Shown here piece by piece: positions 17,359 to 25,991 of a DNA stretch of 64,000 bases. Source of the DNA: an uncultured candidate division Zixibacteria bacterium. GTDB taxonomy: Bacteria > Zixibacteria > MSB-5A5 > GN15 > PGXB01. The number at the start of each line of letters is the position of its first letter. Position 1 is the first letter of the stretch. The notes under the pieces were generated by a model, which was not told where the DNA came from, made no database searches, and saw nothing but the letters and a program-made list of their open reading frames with translations. The translations under genes were made by a program, and so were the position numbers. The stretch covers positions 1 to 64,000 of the forward strand of contig CALAMC010000036.1 of assembly GCA_937925655.1 (NCBI GenBank), read 5' to 3'.

Positions 17359-17517
17359 TCAAACTTCAAAAAAGGTATGGCTGACCCATACCAGGATGAT
17401 TATAAGCGCTATTCCGAGAATAATGCTCCATGAAATCAGCTTTTTTTCAATTGGCAAAAGCGGCTCATGGGCCATCTTTTCCAATTCTTCGGTTATTTTC
17501 GGTTGTGATTGATCCAT
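17359..17517 (-). CDS. small single-helix membrane protein next to the YeiH-type exporter
   Basis: 52 aa, not assigned to a known family. A polar N-terminal half (MDQSQPKITEELEKMAHEP) is followed by one membrane helix (LISWSIILGIALIIILVWV). An in-frame start eight codons upstream exists, but GGGAGG lies 6 nt before the ATG used here. It begins 13 nt after the stop of the exporter gene, so the two are probably co-transcribed; an accessory subunit is a reasonable guess, not shown. Confidence 0.7.
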   Translation of the reverse strand: MDQSQPKITEELEKMAHEPLLPIEKKLISWSIILGIALIIILVWVSHTFFEV

Positions 17518-17530
17518 ATAATCCTCCCTA

Positions 17531-18994
17531 TTAGCCCACAATCGGCGGCTTAACGCCGTGGAAAAAGAGCCATGATATTACCAGCCCGATCCAGATGATG
17601 AATCCGAACAGGCAGATGACATAAACCAGCGCCAGTTTGCCAATCCCTTCTTCCCACAATTTACGAAAATTGGAGACGACGCCGATAGTGAAAAAGGTCA
17701 TAACGAAAAATATCCCCCGGAAGACGTTGGCCTGTCCCATCGCTTTTTTGGTCATCGGGACAAGGTCATTATGAAAAACCGCCAGCAGGATGACGATAAC
17801 GAATGTTGCCATATAGCCAAGAATGAATTTGGGGAAACGCTGCCATATTTGCGAAGCGCCGACTTTCTCTCCGGCCGTCGGATGAATCTTGACCGACCAG
17901 ATCCATGCCAGGATAAAAGCCCAGACGGCGATGAAAACATCGATGAAGACTTTCACCGTCGTGGTCGTGGCCATAATCCATCCCGGTTGGTACTGAATAC
18001 CATCTTTGGCCAGTGCCTTGGCCAATATCAGCGATTCGGCGATAGCCCCGCTGGCCACCGCGGCGCCATCGGTTTTGACTGCCAGACCCATCCACGCCCC
18101 CGCCACCATCGGTTCATGATACAGAAAATTCTGGGCGATAAACGGAAGCAGGACCAGTTCGACGACGGCGAATATCACTACCAGTGAGGAGACCATAATC
18201 GGGACAATCGGACGGGCTTTGATGGCGGAACCAGTGGCAATGGCGGCGGAGACGCCGCAAATAGAAATACCGCTCGCCAGTGGAACCGACCATTCGCGGC
18301 TGAACTTGAAATACTTACGGGCAATAAAATAGACCAATGCCCAGTAAATTAAATAAGCTTCAACAATGGCACACAATCCGCGGAACATGACCGAGGTGGC
18401 CAGTCCGAGTTGCTCGGCGGCGGTAATGCCCAAAAAACCGCCGAGGATAACAATGGCCGATTTTATATATAGTTCCGGCCGGATGGCTTCTTCGATACGC
18501 CTGCCCACTCCGGGGAAGAAATTGCCGATGACCAGACCGACCAGAAGAGCGATTATATAGCCGGCTTCCGAGGTGAGATTCAGCGACCAGGAAATCCCGA
18601 ATTTATCCAGTTGATTGGGCGTGGCCGCGATATAAGCGCACCCGCCGAGTATCCAGCAAATATAACTGATAAAGAATACGGCTGTGAATCCCAGCGCAAA
18701 ACGCCGGACATTGAGACGCATCAGGGCCGCACCGATCGACAGAATAATCAGCAAAAACAGAAATGTGAACATCAAATAGATTATATTCGGCAGTCCGGCG
18801 CATGAAGCCGAGACCGGCTTGAGCGCAGTGGTAATATCGGTCCAGATGCCGGTCGTTATTGCCCAACCAAAAATATCAATGCCCGTAAATTGCAGCAAAG
18901 ACAGTAAAAAAATAAACATGCCGATGATAAGAGCCAGCCAGTCTTCGCTTAAGCCCGGCCTGGCGCCGCCCGGTTTGGAATCGGAATGTGCCAC
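17531..18994 (-). CDS. YeiH/UPF0324-family putative anion (sulfate/sulfonate) exporter, GTG start
   Basis: 487 aa, with about 12 membrane helices. The family core (GISICGVSAAIATGSAI and later GAWMGLAVKTDGAAVASGAI) is well preserved. PF03601 members are proposed to export sulfate or related anions; the substrate is not proven. It is longer than typical members (about 340 aa) because of extra hydrophobic segments at the N-terminus and near residues 60-130. The frame extends upstream, but GGAGGGAGG sits just before GTG 18994. Followed by a 52-aa one-helix gene. Confidence 0.8.
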   Translation of the reverse strand: MAHSDSKPGGARPGLSEDWLALIIGMFIFLLSLLQFTGIDIFGWAITTGIWTDITTALKPVSASCAGLPNIIYLMFTFLFLLIILSIGAALMRLNVRRFALGFTAVFFISYICWILGGCAYIAATPNQLDKFGISWSLNLTSEAGYIIALLVGLVIGNFFPGVGRRIEEAIRPELYIKSAIVILGGFLGITAAEQLGLATSVMFRGLCAIVEAYLIYWALVYFIARKYFKFSREWSVPLASGISICGVSAAIATGSAIKARPIVPIMVSSLVVIFAVVELVLLPFIAQNFLYHEPMVAGAWMGLAVKTDGAAVASGAIAESLILAKALAKDGIQYQPGWIMATTTTVKVFIDVFIAVWAFILAWIWSVKIHPTAGEKVGASQIWQRFPKFILGYMATFVIVILLAVFHNDLVPMTKKAMGQANVFRGIFFVMTFFTIGVVSNFRKLWEEGIGKLALVYVICLFGFIIWIGLVISWLFFHGVKPPIVG

Positions 18995-19241
18995 GAATCC
19001 TCCCTCCAATTATGCCCATTTTTCTTGTCCTTTATTTGTATGTCGAAAATTAATCAAGTCCAAATATGAGTCAATAAAATAATTGAAAGCATGTCAGCTA
19101 ATATAAATCTATAGCGGTTTTAAAATCCCGATATTCCTATCAAAGCCGATATTTAAAGTTGAAGACGAACCTTGACCCATTTCGACTGTTATATTTTACT
19201 AATAAAATTGATGACAGAATAATTACCGGATGGAGGAGGGT

Positions 19242-20435
19242 ATGCTTAACTTCACTTTTTATAATCCCACCAAGATTATCTTTGGGGTGGGCGAAATTGA
19301 CAAGGTCGGTATTGAGGCCCGCAAAATCGGTCAGGCCGCCATGATTATCACCGGCAAACGGTCGTCCTCGGCTTTCGGTATAATTAACCGCGTCACCGAT
19401 TATCTGGAACGCGAAGGTATCGGCGCTCTTGTTTTTGATAAAATCGAGCCTAATCCGCGGTGCACAACGATCGATGCCGCCGCCGAGTTAGCCAGAAAAA
19501 ACAAATGCGGCATGGTTATCGGCGTCGGCGGCGGTTCGCCTATGGATGCCGCCAAAGGCGTCGCTGTGGCCGCCGTCAATGACGGCCCTATATGGGATTA
19601 TGTTTATCACGGGCAGCCGATTCCGAAAAAAATCAATAGGGCTTTGCCGATTATCGAGATTCCAACGCTGGCCGCCACCGGCTCCGAGGCCAATTCCGGC
19701 GCCGTGATCAGCAACTGGGAAACGCATGAAAAAGCCGTGCTGGGTCATCCTTTATTATTTCCTAAATTCACGATTATCGACCCGGAACTGACCGTGACCG
19801 TCCCGAAAGATTACACTATCGACGGCGGCGTCGACATCATCTGCCATGTCATCGAAAGCTATTTTACCGGCGTCGAAGAAAGCCCGATTCAGAATCGGTT
19901 TTCGCTGGCAATCATTCGCACCGTCATGGACTATCTTCCACTCGCCGTCAAGAATCCCAAAGACATCAACGCCCGCACGCAACTATCATGGGCATCGGCG
20001 GTGGCGCTGGCCGGTATGGTCAACTCCGGGCGCGGCGGCTCCTTTCCGCTGCACGCCATGGAGCATGCCCTTTCGGCGCATTATGATATCTCCCACGGAC
20101 GCGGGCTGGCGCTGCTATTGCCCCGTTTAATGGAATACACATACAAGGCCCGGCCGGAGCCCTATGTTCTTCTCGCGCGCGAGGCGTTCGGCGCCCCGAC
20201 CGAGGGCAAAAGCGAAACGGAAATCGCCCGCATGTCAATCGATGCCATGCGCGACTGGCTCGGATCGGTTGAACGGGATATCACCATGAGCGACGTCGGC
20301 ATATTAGATGATTCCAAATTCGCACAGATGGCCGAGGATACAATTCGCATTTACGGCCGGGGTCAGGGCTATCTGGATAACCCCAAACGCCTGCACAAAG
20401 AAGACATTGTCAACATCTTCAAAATGGCGATGTAG
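19242..20435 (+). CDS. iron-containing alcohol dehydrogenase (butanol-dehydrogenase-like)
   Basis: 397 aa, usual length for the YqhD/BdhA branch. NAD(P)-binding GVGGGSPMDAAKG near residue 95 and metal ligands are present: Asp and His in DGGVDIICHVIES (about 194/198), and two His in HAMEHALSAHYDISHG (about 265-280). It reduces aldehydes to alcohols with NADPH or NADH in the cytoplasm. An in-frame ATG 12 nt upstream lies within the GGAGGAGG ribosome-binding site, so the second ATG was chosen. Single gene, convergent with the KAP NTPase gene. Confidence 0.9.
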   Translation: MLNFTFYNPTKIIFGVGEIDKVGIEARKIGQAAMIITGKRSSSAFGIINRVTDYLEREGIGALVFDKIEPNPRCTTIDAAAELARKNKCGMVIGVGGGSPMDAAKGVAVAAVNDGPIWDYVYHGQPIPKKINRALPIIEIPTLAATGSEANSGAVISNWETHEKAVLGHPLLFPKFTIIDPELTVTVPKDYTIDGGVDIICHVIESYFTGVEESPIQNRFSLAIIRTVMDYLPLAVKNPKDINARTQLSWASAVALAGMVNSGRGGSFPLHAMEHALSAHYDISHGRGLALLLPRLMEYTYKARPEPYVLLAREAFGAPTEGKSETEIARMSIDAMRDWLGSVERDITMSDVGILDDSKFAQMAEDTIRIYGRGQGYLDNPKRLHKEDIVNIFKMAM

Positions 20436-20502
20436 TTTGGAAAAATTCAAGCAGGTCACCAGTCTTGCCTGTCTTTTGGACTTATTCCTAAATTACTATT
20501 GT

Positions 20503-21777
20503 TTAATAATTTAGATAAAAATCACAGACCCCAAAACCGGTTTTTCCTTCAAAACGATCACCATAAACATAAGGGGAGGATGGGTATGATGCGTAATCGG
20601 TCGGGCCTATCCTAGTAATCAATTTTATGTCAAACTTGGAATCCATAAGTTGGCCGAGGTTTTTATGCGGATCATAAATATCATTCGATTTATTAATTAT
20701 AGTGCACATTAGCGATGCAAATATCGATTCTCGATTTATATAGCCATTTTCTTTAAATTGATCAATATATGCTATGCCCCTATCCGACGAAGATTTAAGG
20801 TGCTTGGCGGTTTCAAAACACAATGTAACTCTCCAATCAGGTCTATGGTTGTCTATTACCTGGCTTTTATAATGGACATCCGCATTTCTAATTATTAATT
20901 TTAATAGTCGTATCGTCATAGATAGATGAGACTTAAAAACTTCTTCAAAAAACGTCACTATCTGCATTTTGTTATCTTTATTTGTTGTTACGGTCAATTC
21001 ATCTGAATATTTATATTTCCCATTTAGTAGATCGTCTTCGATGACACTTTCGATAAATTTCGTTAATCCTATTCCTGAAAGACTAAATTGCTCAAAATAA
21101 TCAATGCATTTATAATATGATTCCTTATGGTCATTGAAATTGCATTCCGCCATTGGCACTATGGCTACAATTTTATTTTTCAAATCATTATCCCGAATAA
21201 ATTGCTTTAAAGTTTCGAGGAAATTAATCCCAGCGTCCCTAGACCTGTCTATATCCTCTAAAATTACGTATACTTCTTCGTCCTGATCATTTATTAAGCC
21301 ACATAAAATTCTTTGAATATCAAATACCCGCTTTGCCGGCGATTTTTCGACGAACACTTTATATAAGCCCAATATGGACTTGGGGATATTGAGAAAAAGC
21401 GGTGAAATAATATCGACTGCGGATTCGGCGGCTTTTAACTCGAAATTTGTTCCATCTATTCTTCCAGTTATTTTTTCTTTTTCCCCAACCTGTTCAGCGA
21501 AATCTATGACAAATCCTTCCCACAAGTCTTTTCTATCTGGGTATTTCCAGGCATCAAAATTGATCCAAAGCTGCTTATCTTCATTCGCCTTTTTAATTTG
21601 ATATAACATTGTGCTCTTGCCGCTCCCAAATGGCCCAATTAAAGCAACAATAGCGGATCGATTTATGGATGACAATGTTCTTTTAAATTTCTCAATTGGA
21701 ACCGAAAAATCTAAAAGATCATCGACCCTGCAATCCTCTTGAATCAAATCATAATTTTTTATCATTCCAATGGACAT
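20503..21777 (-). CDS. KAP-family P-loop NTPase
   Basis: 424 aa. Walker A GPFGSGKST at residues 48-56, Walker B VYVILEDIDRS near residue 175, and a KAP-type order of motifs after it. KAP NTPases (Kidins220/ARMS-PifA) include the F-plasmid phage-exclusion protein PifA; most bacterial members have no proven role. Unlike many KAP proteins, no clear membrane helices are inserted. The gene is strongly AT-rich compared with its neighbours (about one-third GC by eye) and stands alone between the alcohol dehydrogenase and the FAD protein, suggesting transfer. GAGGTG precedes ATG by 5 nt. Confidence 0.85.
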   Translation of the reverse strand: MSIGMIKNYDLIQEDCRVDDLLDFSVPIEKFKRTLSSINRSAIVALIGPFGSGKSTMLYQIKKANEDKQLWINFDAWKYPDRKDLWEGFVIDFAEQVGEKEKITGRIDGTNFELKAAESAVDIISPLFLNIPKSILGLYKVFVEKSPAKRVFDIQRILCGLINDQDEEVYVILEDIDRSRDAGINFLETLKQFIRDNDLKNKIVAIVPMAECNFNDHKESYYKCIDYFEQFSLSGIGLTKFIESVIEDDLLNGKYKYSDELTVTTNKDNKMQIVTFFEEVFKSHLSMTIRLLKLIIRNADVHYKSQVIDNHRPDWRVTLCFETAKHLKSSSDRGIAYIDQFKENGYINRESIFASLMCTIINKSNDIYDPHKNLGQLMDSKFDIKLITRIGPTDYASYPSSPYVYGDRFEGKTGFGVCDFYLNY

Positions 21778-21840
21778 ACCGACACCTCATTTTGATCTAA
21801 CAGATACTCAAATTATAAAGAAATATAATGACGTTGTAAA

Positions 21841-22605
21841 TCACAATTTAGGGCTTATCAACGGCAGCACGCCGTTCGGATCGAATTTCTGCTTGATCTT
21901 TAAAGAATACTGCGCTGAAACATTATCGCCGGGATTTTGATATAGAGTAGCAAACTTTGAATAATCGACCGGCTTCTGGACAATGCTGTCATACATATAT
22001 GCCTCCGAGGTCGGCATCACCCGAAACCAGGCTTTGGTGATTAGCCCTAACTGACCCCACGACGGCGAATAAATCTTGACAATATCAAATCCCGATACCG
22101 ATTTGAAACAGGCCGATCCGGGGACAATCACCTCCCCTTCCGGTGTGGCGATTTCGGCTTTGATAAAATAGCGGCTGATCGGCAAATCATGCATCTGATA
22201 CTCGCACGACAGCCCCACCGCCAGCGCTCCGCCAACCGAACCGACATAGGGCAGATTGGAATGCGGCAAAAAGAGATGATGTTTTGCCAGATTGACATTG
22301 ATTTCGCGCAATGGGTACCCTGCCCCAACGATAATAAAATAGTCCTGCGGGACGATTTCCAAAAGCTGATTGAGACGATCGGTCCGGATTATGACAAGAT
22401 TTTCGAATTTTTCACCATCCGGGTCGATATTGTTGCCAAACCCGGTGATAAACAATTTCTGCCCGCTCTCATTGGCCAGTTTCATGGCACCGGCCGCTTC
22501 TTCGGTCGATTCAGGATGAAAAGTCGGCAAGCCTTTTTGATAGGTCAGACGGTCCTCCCCGTATGTATCGACCAGCTTTTTTATGAAATCATCTCTTTTC
22601 GTCAC
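21841..22605 (-). CDS. FAD-binding (PCMH-type) oxidoreductase, short form, GTG start
   Basis: 254 aa. A PCMH-type FAD domain: FHPESTEEAAGAMKLANE, the phosphate-binding FITGFGNN, and SNLPYVGSVGGALAVGL, similar to the N-terminal domain of GlcD/GlcE (glycolate oxidase subunits). The C-terminal substrate domain of full-length GlcD is missing; GlcE is also short, so this may be a GlcE-like subunit rather than a remnant. No partner GlcD or GlcF gene is adjacent. The GTG start has no Shine-Dalgarno; a promoter ends about 6 nt upstream. Confidence 0.78.
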   Translation of the reverse strand: MTKRDDFIKKLVDTYGEDRLTYQKGLPTFHPESTEEAAGAMKLANESGQKLFITGFGNNIDPDGEKFENLVIIRTDRLNQLLEIVPQDYFIIVGAGYPLREINVNLAKHHLFLPHSNLPYVGSVGGALAVGLSCEYQMHDLPISRYFIKAEIATPEGEVIVPGSACFKSVSGFDIVKIYSPSWGQLGLITKAWFRVMPTSEAYMYDSIVQKPVDYSKFATLYQNPGDNVSAQYSLKIKQKFDPNGVLPLISPKL

Positions 22606-22611
22606 GGCGAC

Positions 22612-22640
22612 ATCTTATACAAAATGGAAGGTGATGTCAA
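22612..22640 (-). promoter_or_regulatory. leaderless promoter of the FAD-protein gene
   Basis: TTGACA (22635-22640) is followed after 17 nt by TAAGAT (22612-22617), which ends 6 nt before the GTG at 22605. An alternative -10, TATAAG at 22614-22619, gives a 15-nt spacer. No Shine-Dalgarno precedes the start. Confidence 0.5.
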
Positions 22641-22666
22641 GTTTCTTGTAAGGTCGTTACTTGCAG

Positions 22667-22865
22667 GGCAGGACCCGAACGAAGCGAAGCGGTCCTGCCG
22701 TCTTTCATAAAACAGTATTGGCGGAACCACTATCCTTCATTTCATTCAGGATCTTTGAAGGGGTTTTGCCCTGCAAAGTCTGCACCATGCGTTTTGCCCA
22801 ATGGTGCGGCCCCTCCAAATTTATTTGGAAGGCTATACTTCCACTCCAAGCAGAGTTTGGAGTGG
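22667..22865. repeat. cluster of three intergenic hairpins
   Basis: The 353-nt gap between the FAD-protein gene and groEL holds no convincing gene. It contains perfect inverted repeats at 22667-22699 (9-bp arms, loop rich in GAAGCG), 22782-22807 (7-bp arms) and 22841-22865 (9-bp arms, 7-nt loop). They resemble REP-like elements; function unknown. Confidence 0.6.
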
Positions 22866-22903
22866 CCACCCAATACCACAGGGATGCGCGAATACCCAAA
22901 ACA

Positions 22904-22930
22904 AAAGCCCCGACCAGTGGTCGAGGCTTT
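22904..22930 (-). terminator. terminator of the groES-groEL operon
   Basis: On the minus strand a 12-bp stem (AAAGCCTCGACC / GGTCGGGGCTTT with one G-U pair, 3-nt loop) is followed by TGTTTT, 29 nt after the groEL stop codon. Confidence 0.75.
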
Positions 22931-22958
22931 CTTACGCAAAATGGGGAGGGATTTCTTT

Positions 22959-24596
22959 TTAATACATTCCACCCATGCCGCCGCCCATGCCACCGGGAGG
23001 CATGGCCGGGGCTTTTTCGTCTTCAGGCTTGTCGGTAATAACCGCCTGCGTGGTCAGAAGCAGACCGGCAATCGAGGCGGCGTTTTCCAAAGCCGAACGA
23101 GTGACCTTGGTCGGGTCGATAACGCCGGCCTTGATCATGTCTTCATAAACATCGGTCGCGGCGTTGTAGCCGAACGCACCGCTTTCCCGTTTGACCTTGT
23201 CCACGACAATAGAGCCTTCGACCCCGGCGTTGTTGGCAATCTGACGAATGGGGTCTTCGAGAGCGCGGCGGACGATATTGACACCGACCATTTCATCTTC
23301 TTCGATGCCTTTGATATTATCGAGAGCTTTCATGGCACGAATAAAGGCCACGCCGCCGCCTGGCACGATGCCTTCTTCGACAGCGGCACGGGTCGCGGCC
23401 AGAGCGTCCTCGACACGGGCTTTCTTTTCTTTCATTTCCGATTCGGTTGCGGCACCGACGTTGAGTACGGCCACGCCGCCGGCCAGCTTGGCCAGACGTT
23501 CCTGCAATTTCTCGCGGTCGTAATCGGACGTAGTATCTTCGATTTGTTTGCGAATCTGGGCGATGCGGGCCTTGATCTCTTCAGTTTTACCGGAGCCTTC
23601 GACAATGGTCGTGTTGTCCTTATCGATGACCACTTTCTTGGCACTGCCAAGATCGGAGACAACGGCGTTTTCGAGCTTGAAACCGACTTCTTCGGAAATG
23701 ACTTTACCGCCGGTTAAAATGGCGATGTCTTCCAGCATGGCCTTACGGCGGTCGCCAAAACCGGGAGCCTTGACGGCGCCGACTTTAATCGTGCCGCGCA
23801 GCTTGTTGACCACCAGCGTCGCCAGTGCTTCACCCTCGACATCCTCGGCGATGATCAACATCGGCCGCCCCATCTGGGCGACCTTCTCGAGAATCGGAAG
23901 CAGGTCTTTCATGACCGAAACCTTCTTGTCATGAATCAAAATGACGGGTTCTTCCAAAACGGCTTCCATGCTGTCGGGATTAGTAACGAAGTACGGCGAA
24001 ATGTAGCCACGATCAAACTGCATGCCTTCGACGACTTCCAGAGTTGTCTCGGCGGTTTTGGATTCCTCGACTGTAATGACGCCGTCTTTACCGACTTTTT
24101 CCATGGCCTCGGCGATATGCTCACCGATGGATTTGTCGTTATTGGCCGAAATGGTTCCGACCTGGCTGATTTCAGTTTTGCCCGAAACCGGTTTAGACTG
24201 CTTCTGAATATCTTCGATGACATATTTGACAGCCGTTTCAATACCGCGTTTCAAAGCCATAGGATTGACCCCGGCCGTGACGGCCTTGATGCCTTCGGCA
24301 TATATGGCCTGCGCCAGAACGGTGGCCGTGGTCGTGCCGTCACCGGCGTCATCCGACGTCTTGGAGGCGACTTCTTTGACCATCTGGGCGCCCATGTTCT
24401 CGAAATGGTCTTCCAGCTCTATTTCCTTGGCAACCGTGACACCATCTTTGGTGACGGTCGGTGAGCCGTATTTTTTATCCAGAATAACATTGCGGCCCTT
24501 GGGACCAAGCGTAACTTTTACCGCATTGGCCAGCTTATCGACGCCTTCTTTAAGCTTGCGGCGAGCCTCGGCATCATATTCAATCAATTTTGGCAT
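22959..24596 (-). CDS. groL: 60-kDa chaperonin GroEL
   Basis: 545 aa, full length. N-terminal KLIEYDAEARRKLKEGVD, ATP-binding VTLGPKGRNV and DGTTTATVLAQAI, the apical region, the signature AAVEEGIVPGGG, and the disordered GGM-repeat tail (GGMGGGMGGMY) are all present. It folds proteins as a double ring with GroES in the cytosol. Second gene of the groESL operon, 19 nt after groES, with GAGAGGTGAT before the ATG. Heat-shock control is expected through the CIRCE element ahead of groES. Confidence 0.98.
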   Translation of the reverse strand: MPKLIEYDAEARRKLKEGVDKLANAVKVTLGPKGRNVILDKKYGSPTVTKDGVTVAKEIELEDHFENMGAQMVKEVASKTSDDAGDGTTTATVLAQAIYAEGIKAVTAGVNPMALKRGIETAVKYVIEDIQKQSKPVSGKTEISQVGTISANNDKSIGEHIAEAMEKVGKDGVITVEESKTAETTLEVVEGMQFDRGYISPYFVTNPDSMEAVLEEPVILIHDKKVSVMKDLLPILEKVAQMGRPMLIIAEDVEGEALATLVVNKLRGTIKVGAVKAPGFGDRRKAMLEDIAILTGGKVISEEVGFKLENAVVSDLGSAKKVVIDKDNTTIVEGSGKTEEIKARIAQIRKQIEDTTSDYDREKLQERLAKLAGGVAVLNVGAATESEMKEKKARVEDALAATRAAVEEGIVPGGGVAFIRAMKALDNIKGIEEDEMVGVNIVRRALEDPIRQIANNAGVEGSIVVDKVKRESGAFGYNAATDVYEDMIKAGVIDPTKVTRSALENAASIAGLLLTTQAVITDKPEDEKAPAMPPGGMGGGMGGMY

Positions 24597-24615
24597 ATCT
24601 AATCACCTCTCTTAT

Positions 24616-24912
24616 TTACTTGGACACGATCGCCAGAATATCTGACTCGCGCATGATAAGAAAATCATCATCGTCAACGTGGACTTCGGAACCCGAGTAT
24701 TTGCCATAAAGGACAGTATCACCCTTCTTGACTTCCATCGGGATTTTCTTGCCGTCTTCGGTGGTGCGGCCCGGACCGACTTCCACTACCTGCCCCTCCT
24801 GGGGTTTTTCCTTGGCGGTGTCGGGAATAATGATTCCGCCCTTTTTGACTTCAGCCATCTCGATCGGCTTGACAAGGACACGATCTGCTAACGGCTTAAC
24901 CTGCATTTCCAT
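24616..24912 (-). CDS. groS: 10-kDa co-chaperonin GroES
   Basis: 98 aa, usual size. Contains the family start VKPLADRVLVKPIE, the mobile loop, and VKKGDTVLYGKYSG. It caps the GroEL ring. First gene of the operon, with AGGAGG 6 nt before ATG. The leader contains CIRCE, so HrcA control is expected. Confidence 0.98.
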   Translation of the reverse strand: MEMQVKPLADRVLVKPIEMAEVKKGGIIIPDTAKEKPQEGQVVEVGPGRTTEDGKKIPMEVKKGDTVLYGKYSGSEVHVDDDDFLIMRESDILAIVSK

Positions 24913-24957
24913 CCTCCTTTTTGGATTTATAACTCACAGTTTTACTGTCTTTTCGTG

Positions 24958-24984
24958 TTAGCACTCTTTTATATTGAGTGCTAA
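24958..24984. promoter_or_regulatory. CIRCE operator (HrcA binding site)
   Basis: An exact CIRCE inverted repeat, TTAGCACTC-N9-GAGTGCTAA. It lies between the groES promoter and start codon, within the expected first ~30 transcribed bases, the normal site for HrcA repression. hrcA is not in this window. Confidence 0.97.
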
Positions 24985-24993
24985 CAAGTGGTG

Positions 24994-25021
24994 AATATAT
25001 ATATAATCGCGAACTTGTCAA
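24994..25021 (-). promoter_or_regulatory. groESL promoter
   Basis: TTGACA (25016-25021), 16-nt spacer, TATATT (24994-24999) on the minus strand. Predicted start is about 24987, immediately upstream of CIRCE. Confidence 0.75.
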
Positions 25022-25095
25022 GAAGTTTCAGGAAAATTTCACTTATTTGTGATATATCTCTAAGATGTTATAATGTAAGCAATTGCAAAAGCGGG

Positions 25096-25857
25096 CTACT
25101 GGCTTTCGGCGATTATTTTCAGTCCTTCGAGCGTCAATTCCGGGTAAAAATCCTCGATATATTTCGAATACGGAGCGAATTCTGCGGACAATCCGCCGGT
25201 GGCAATTATTCTGGGTTTTTGCCCCATTTCATTAATAATCAACTCAAGGATAGAGTCCACTTGCCCGATTGTCCCGTAAAAAAGCCCCGATTTTATTGAT
25301 TCGGCGGTGGTTTTTCCGATTATCCGATCCGGTTTTTCGATACGAACTTCAAACAGCCGGGCCGCCTTTTCGGCCAGACCTGATCCAGCCGTTTTGACTC
25401 CGGGGGCGATGGCGCCGCCGACATAAATCCCATCGGCCGTTACGACATTAAATGTCGTGGCGGTTCCATAATCGACAATTATAATCGGTCCCCCGAATTT
25501 GACAAAGGCGGCGACGGCGTCGGCGATACGGTCTGCGCCCATCTCGCGGGGGTCATCATAGCCCAGTTTTATCGGGAGCTTAACTCTGGACGACACCACC
25601 AGTGGCTCACATTCCAGATATTTATGGCACATGCGCTCGAAAATCGGAGTCAGACCGGGCACCACCGAAGCCATGACAACCCGGTCGATGTCTGCGGGAA
25701 GAATTCCCATCCGCTCCAGCAGGCCGGTCACGAAGAAGCCGCTTTCATCGACGGTGAAATTGAGTTTCGAAGCGACCCGGAAACTATTCTTGAGTTTGTC
25801 GCCGTCGTAAACGCCGACCACCGTATCGGTATTACCGACATCAATCGCCAGTAGCAT
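25096..25857 (-). CDS. coaX: type III pantothenate kinase
   Basis: 253 aa. ASKHA-fold signature LLAIDVGNTDTVVGVY at the N-terminus, DPREMGADRIADAVAA in the middle, and DYGTATTFNVV and GGAIAPGVKT further on, as in CoaX. It phosphorylates pantothenate, the first step of coenzyme A synthesis; type III enzymes are not feedback-inhibited by CoA. The reading frame is open 12 codons further upstream, but the strong promoter -35 box falls there. The start has no Shine-Dalgarno and is predicted leaderless. Confidence 0.93.
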   Translation of the reverse strand: MLLAIDVGNTDTVVGVYDGDKLKNSFRVASKLNFTVDESGFFVTGLLERMGILPADIDRVVMASVVPGLTPIFERMCHKYLECEPLVVSSRVKLPIKLGYDDPREMGADRIADAVAAFVKFGGPIIIVDYGTATTFNVVTADGIYVGGAIAPGVKTAGSGLAEKAARLFEVRIEKPDRIIGKTTAESIKSGLFYGTIGQVDSILELIINEMGQKPRIIATGGLSAEFAPYSKYIEDFYPELTLEGLKIIAESQ

Positions 25858-25864
25858 GGGCTCG

Positions 25865-25893
25865 AATATACTTATCGGGCGGCGCCTTGTCAA
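25865..25893 (-). promoter_or_regulatory. leaderless promoter of coaX
   Basis: A strong promoter: TTGACA (25888-25893), 17-nt spacer, TATATT (25865-25870), with the -10 ending 7 nt before ATG 25857. Transcription should start within a base or two of the start codon. Confidence 0.72.
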
Positions 25894-25991
25894 TGGCGGC
25901 TGTTCAATGTTTGCACAGACCGGTAAGATGGCAAAACGATTTGCCGATAATGTACTTTATACAATCGATAAGTATCGTCTGGAGGTCATAT

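Noticed and set aside
21841..22605. FAD protein as a truncated pseudogene
   Set aside because: The FAD domain is intact, the frame is closed cleanly and it has its own promoter; a short GlcE-like subunit is equally possible.
22755..23717. 320-aa open frame on the plus strand opposite groEL
   Set aside because: Antisense shadow of groEL; low-complexity product and no ribosome-binding site.
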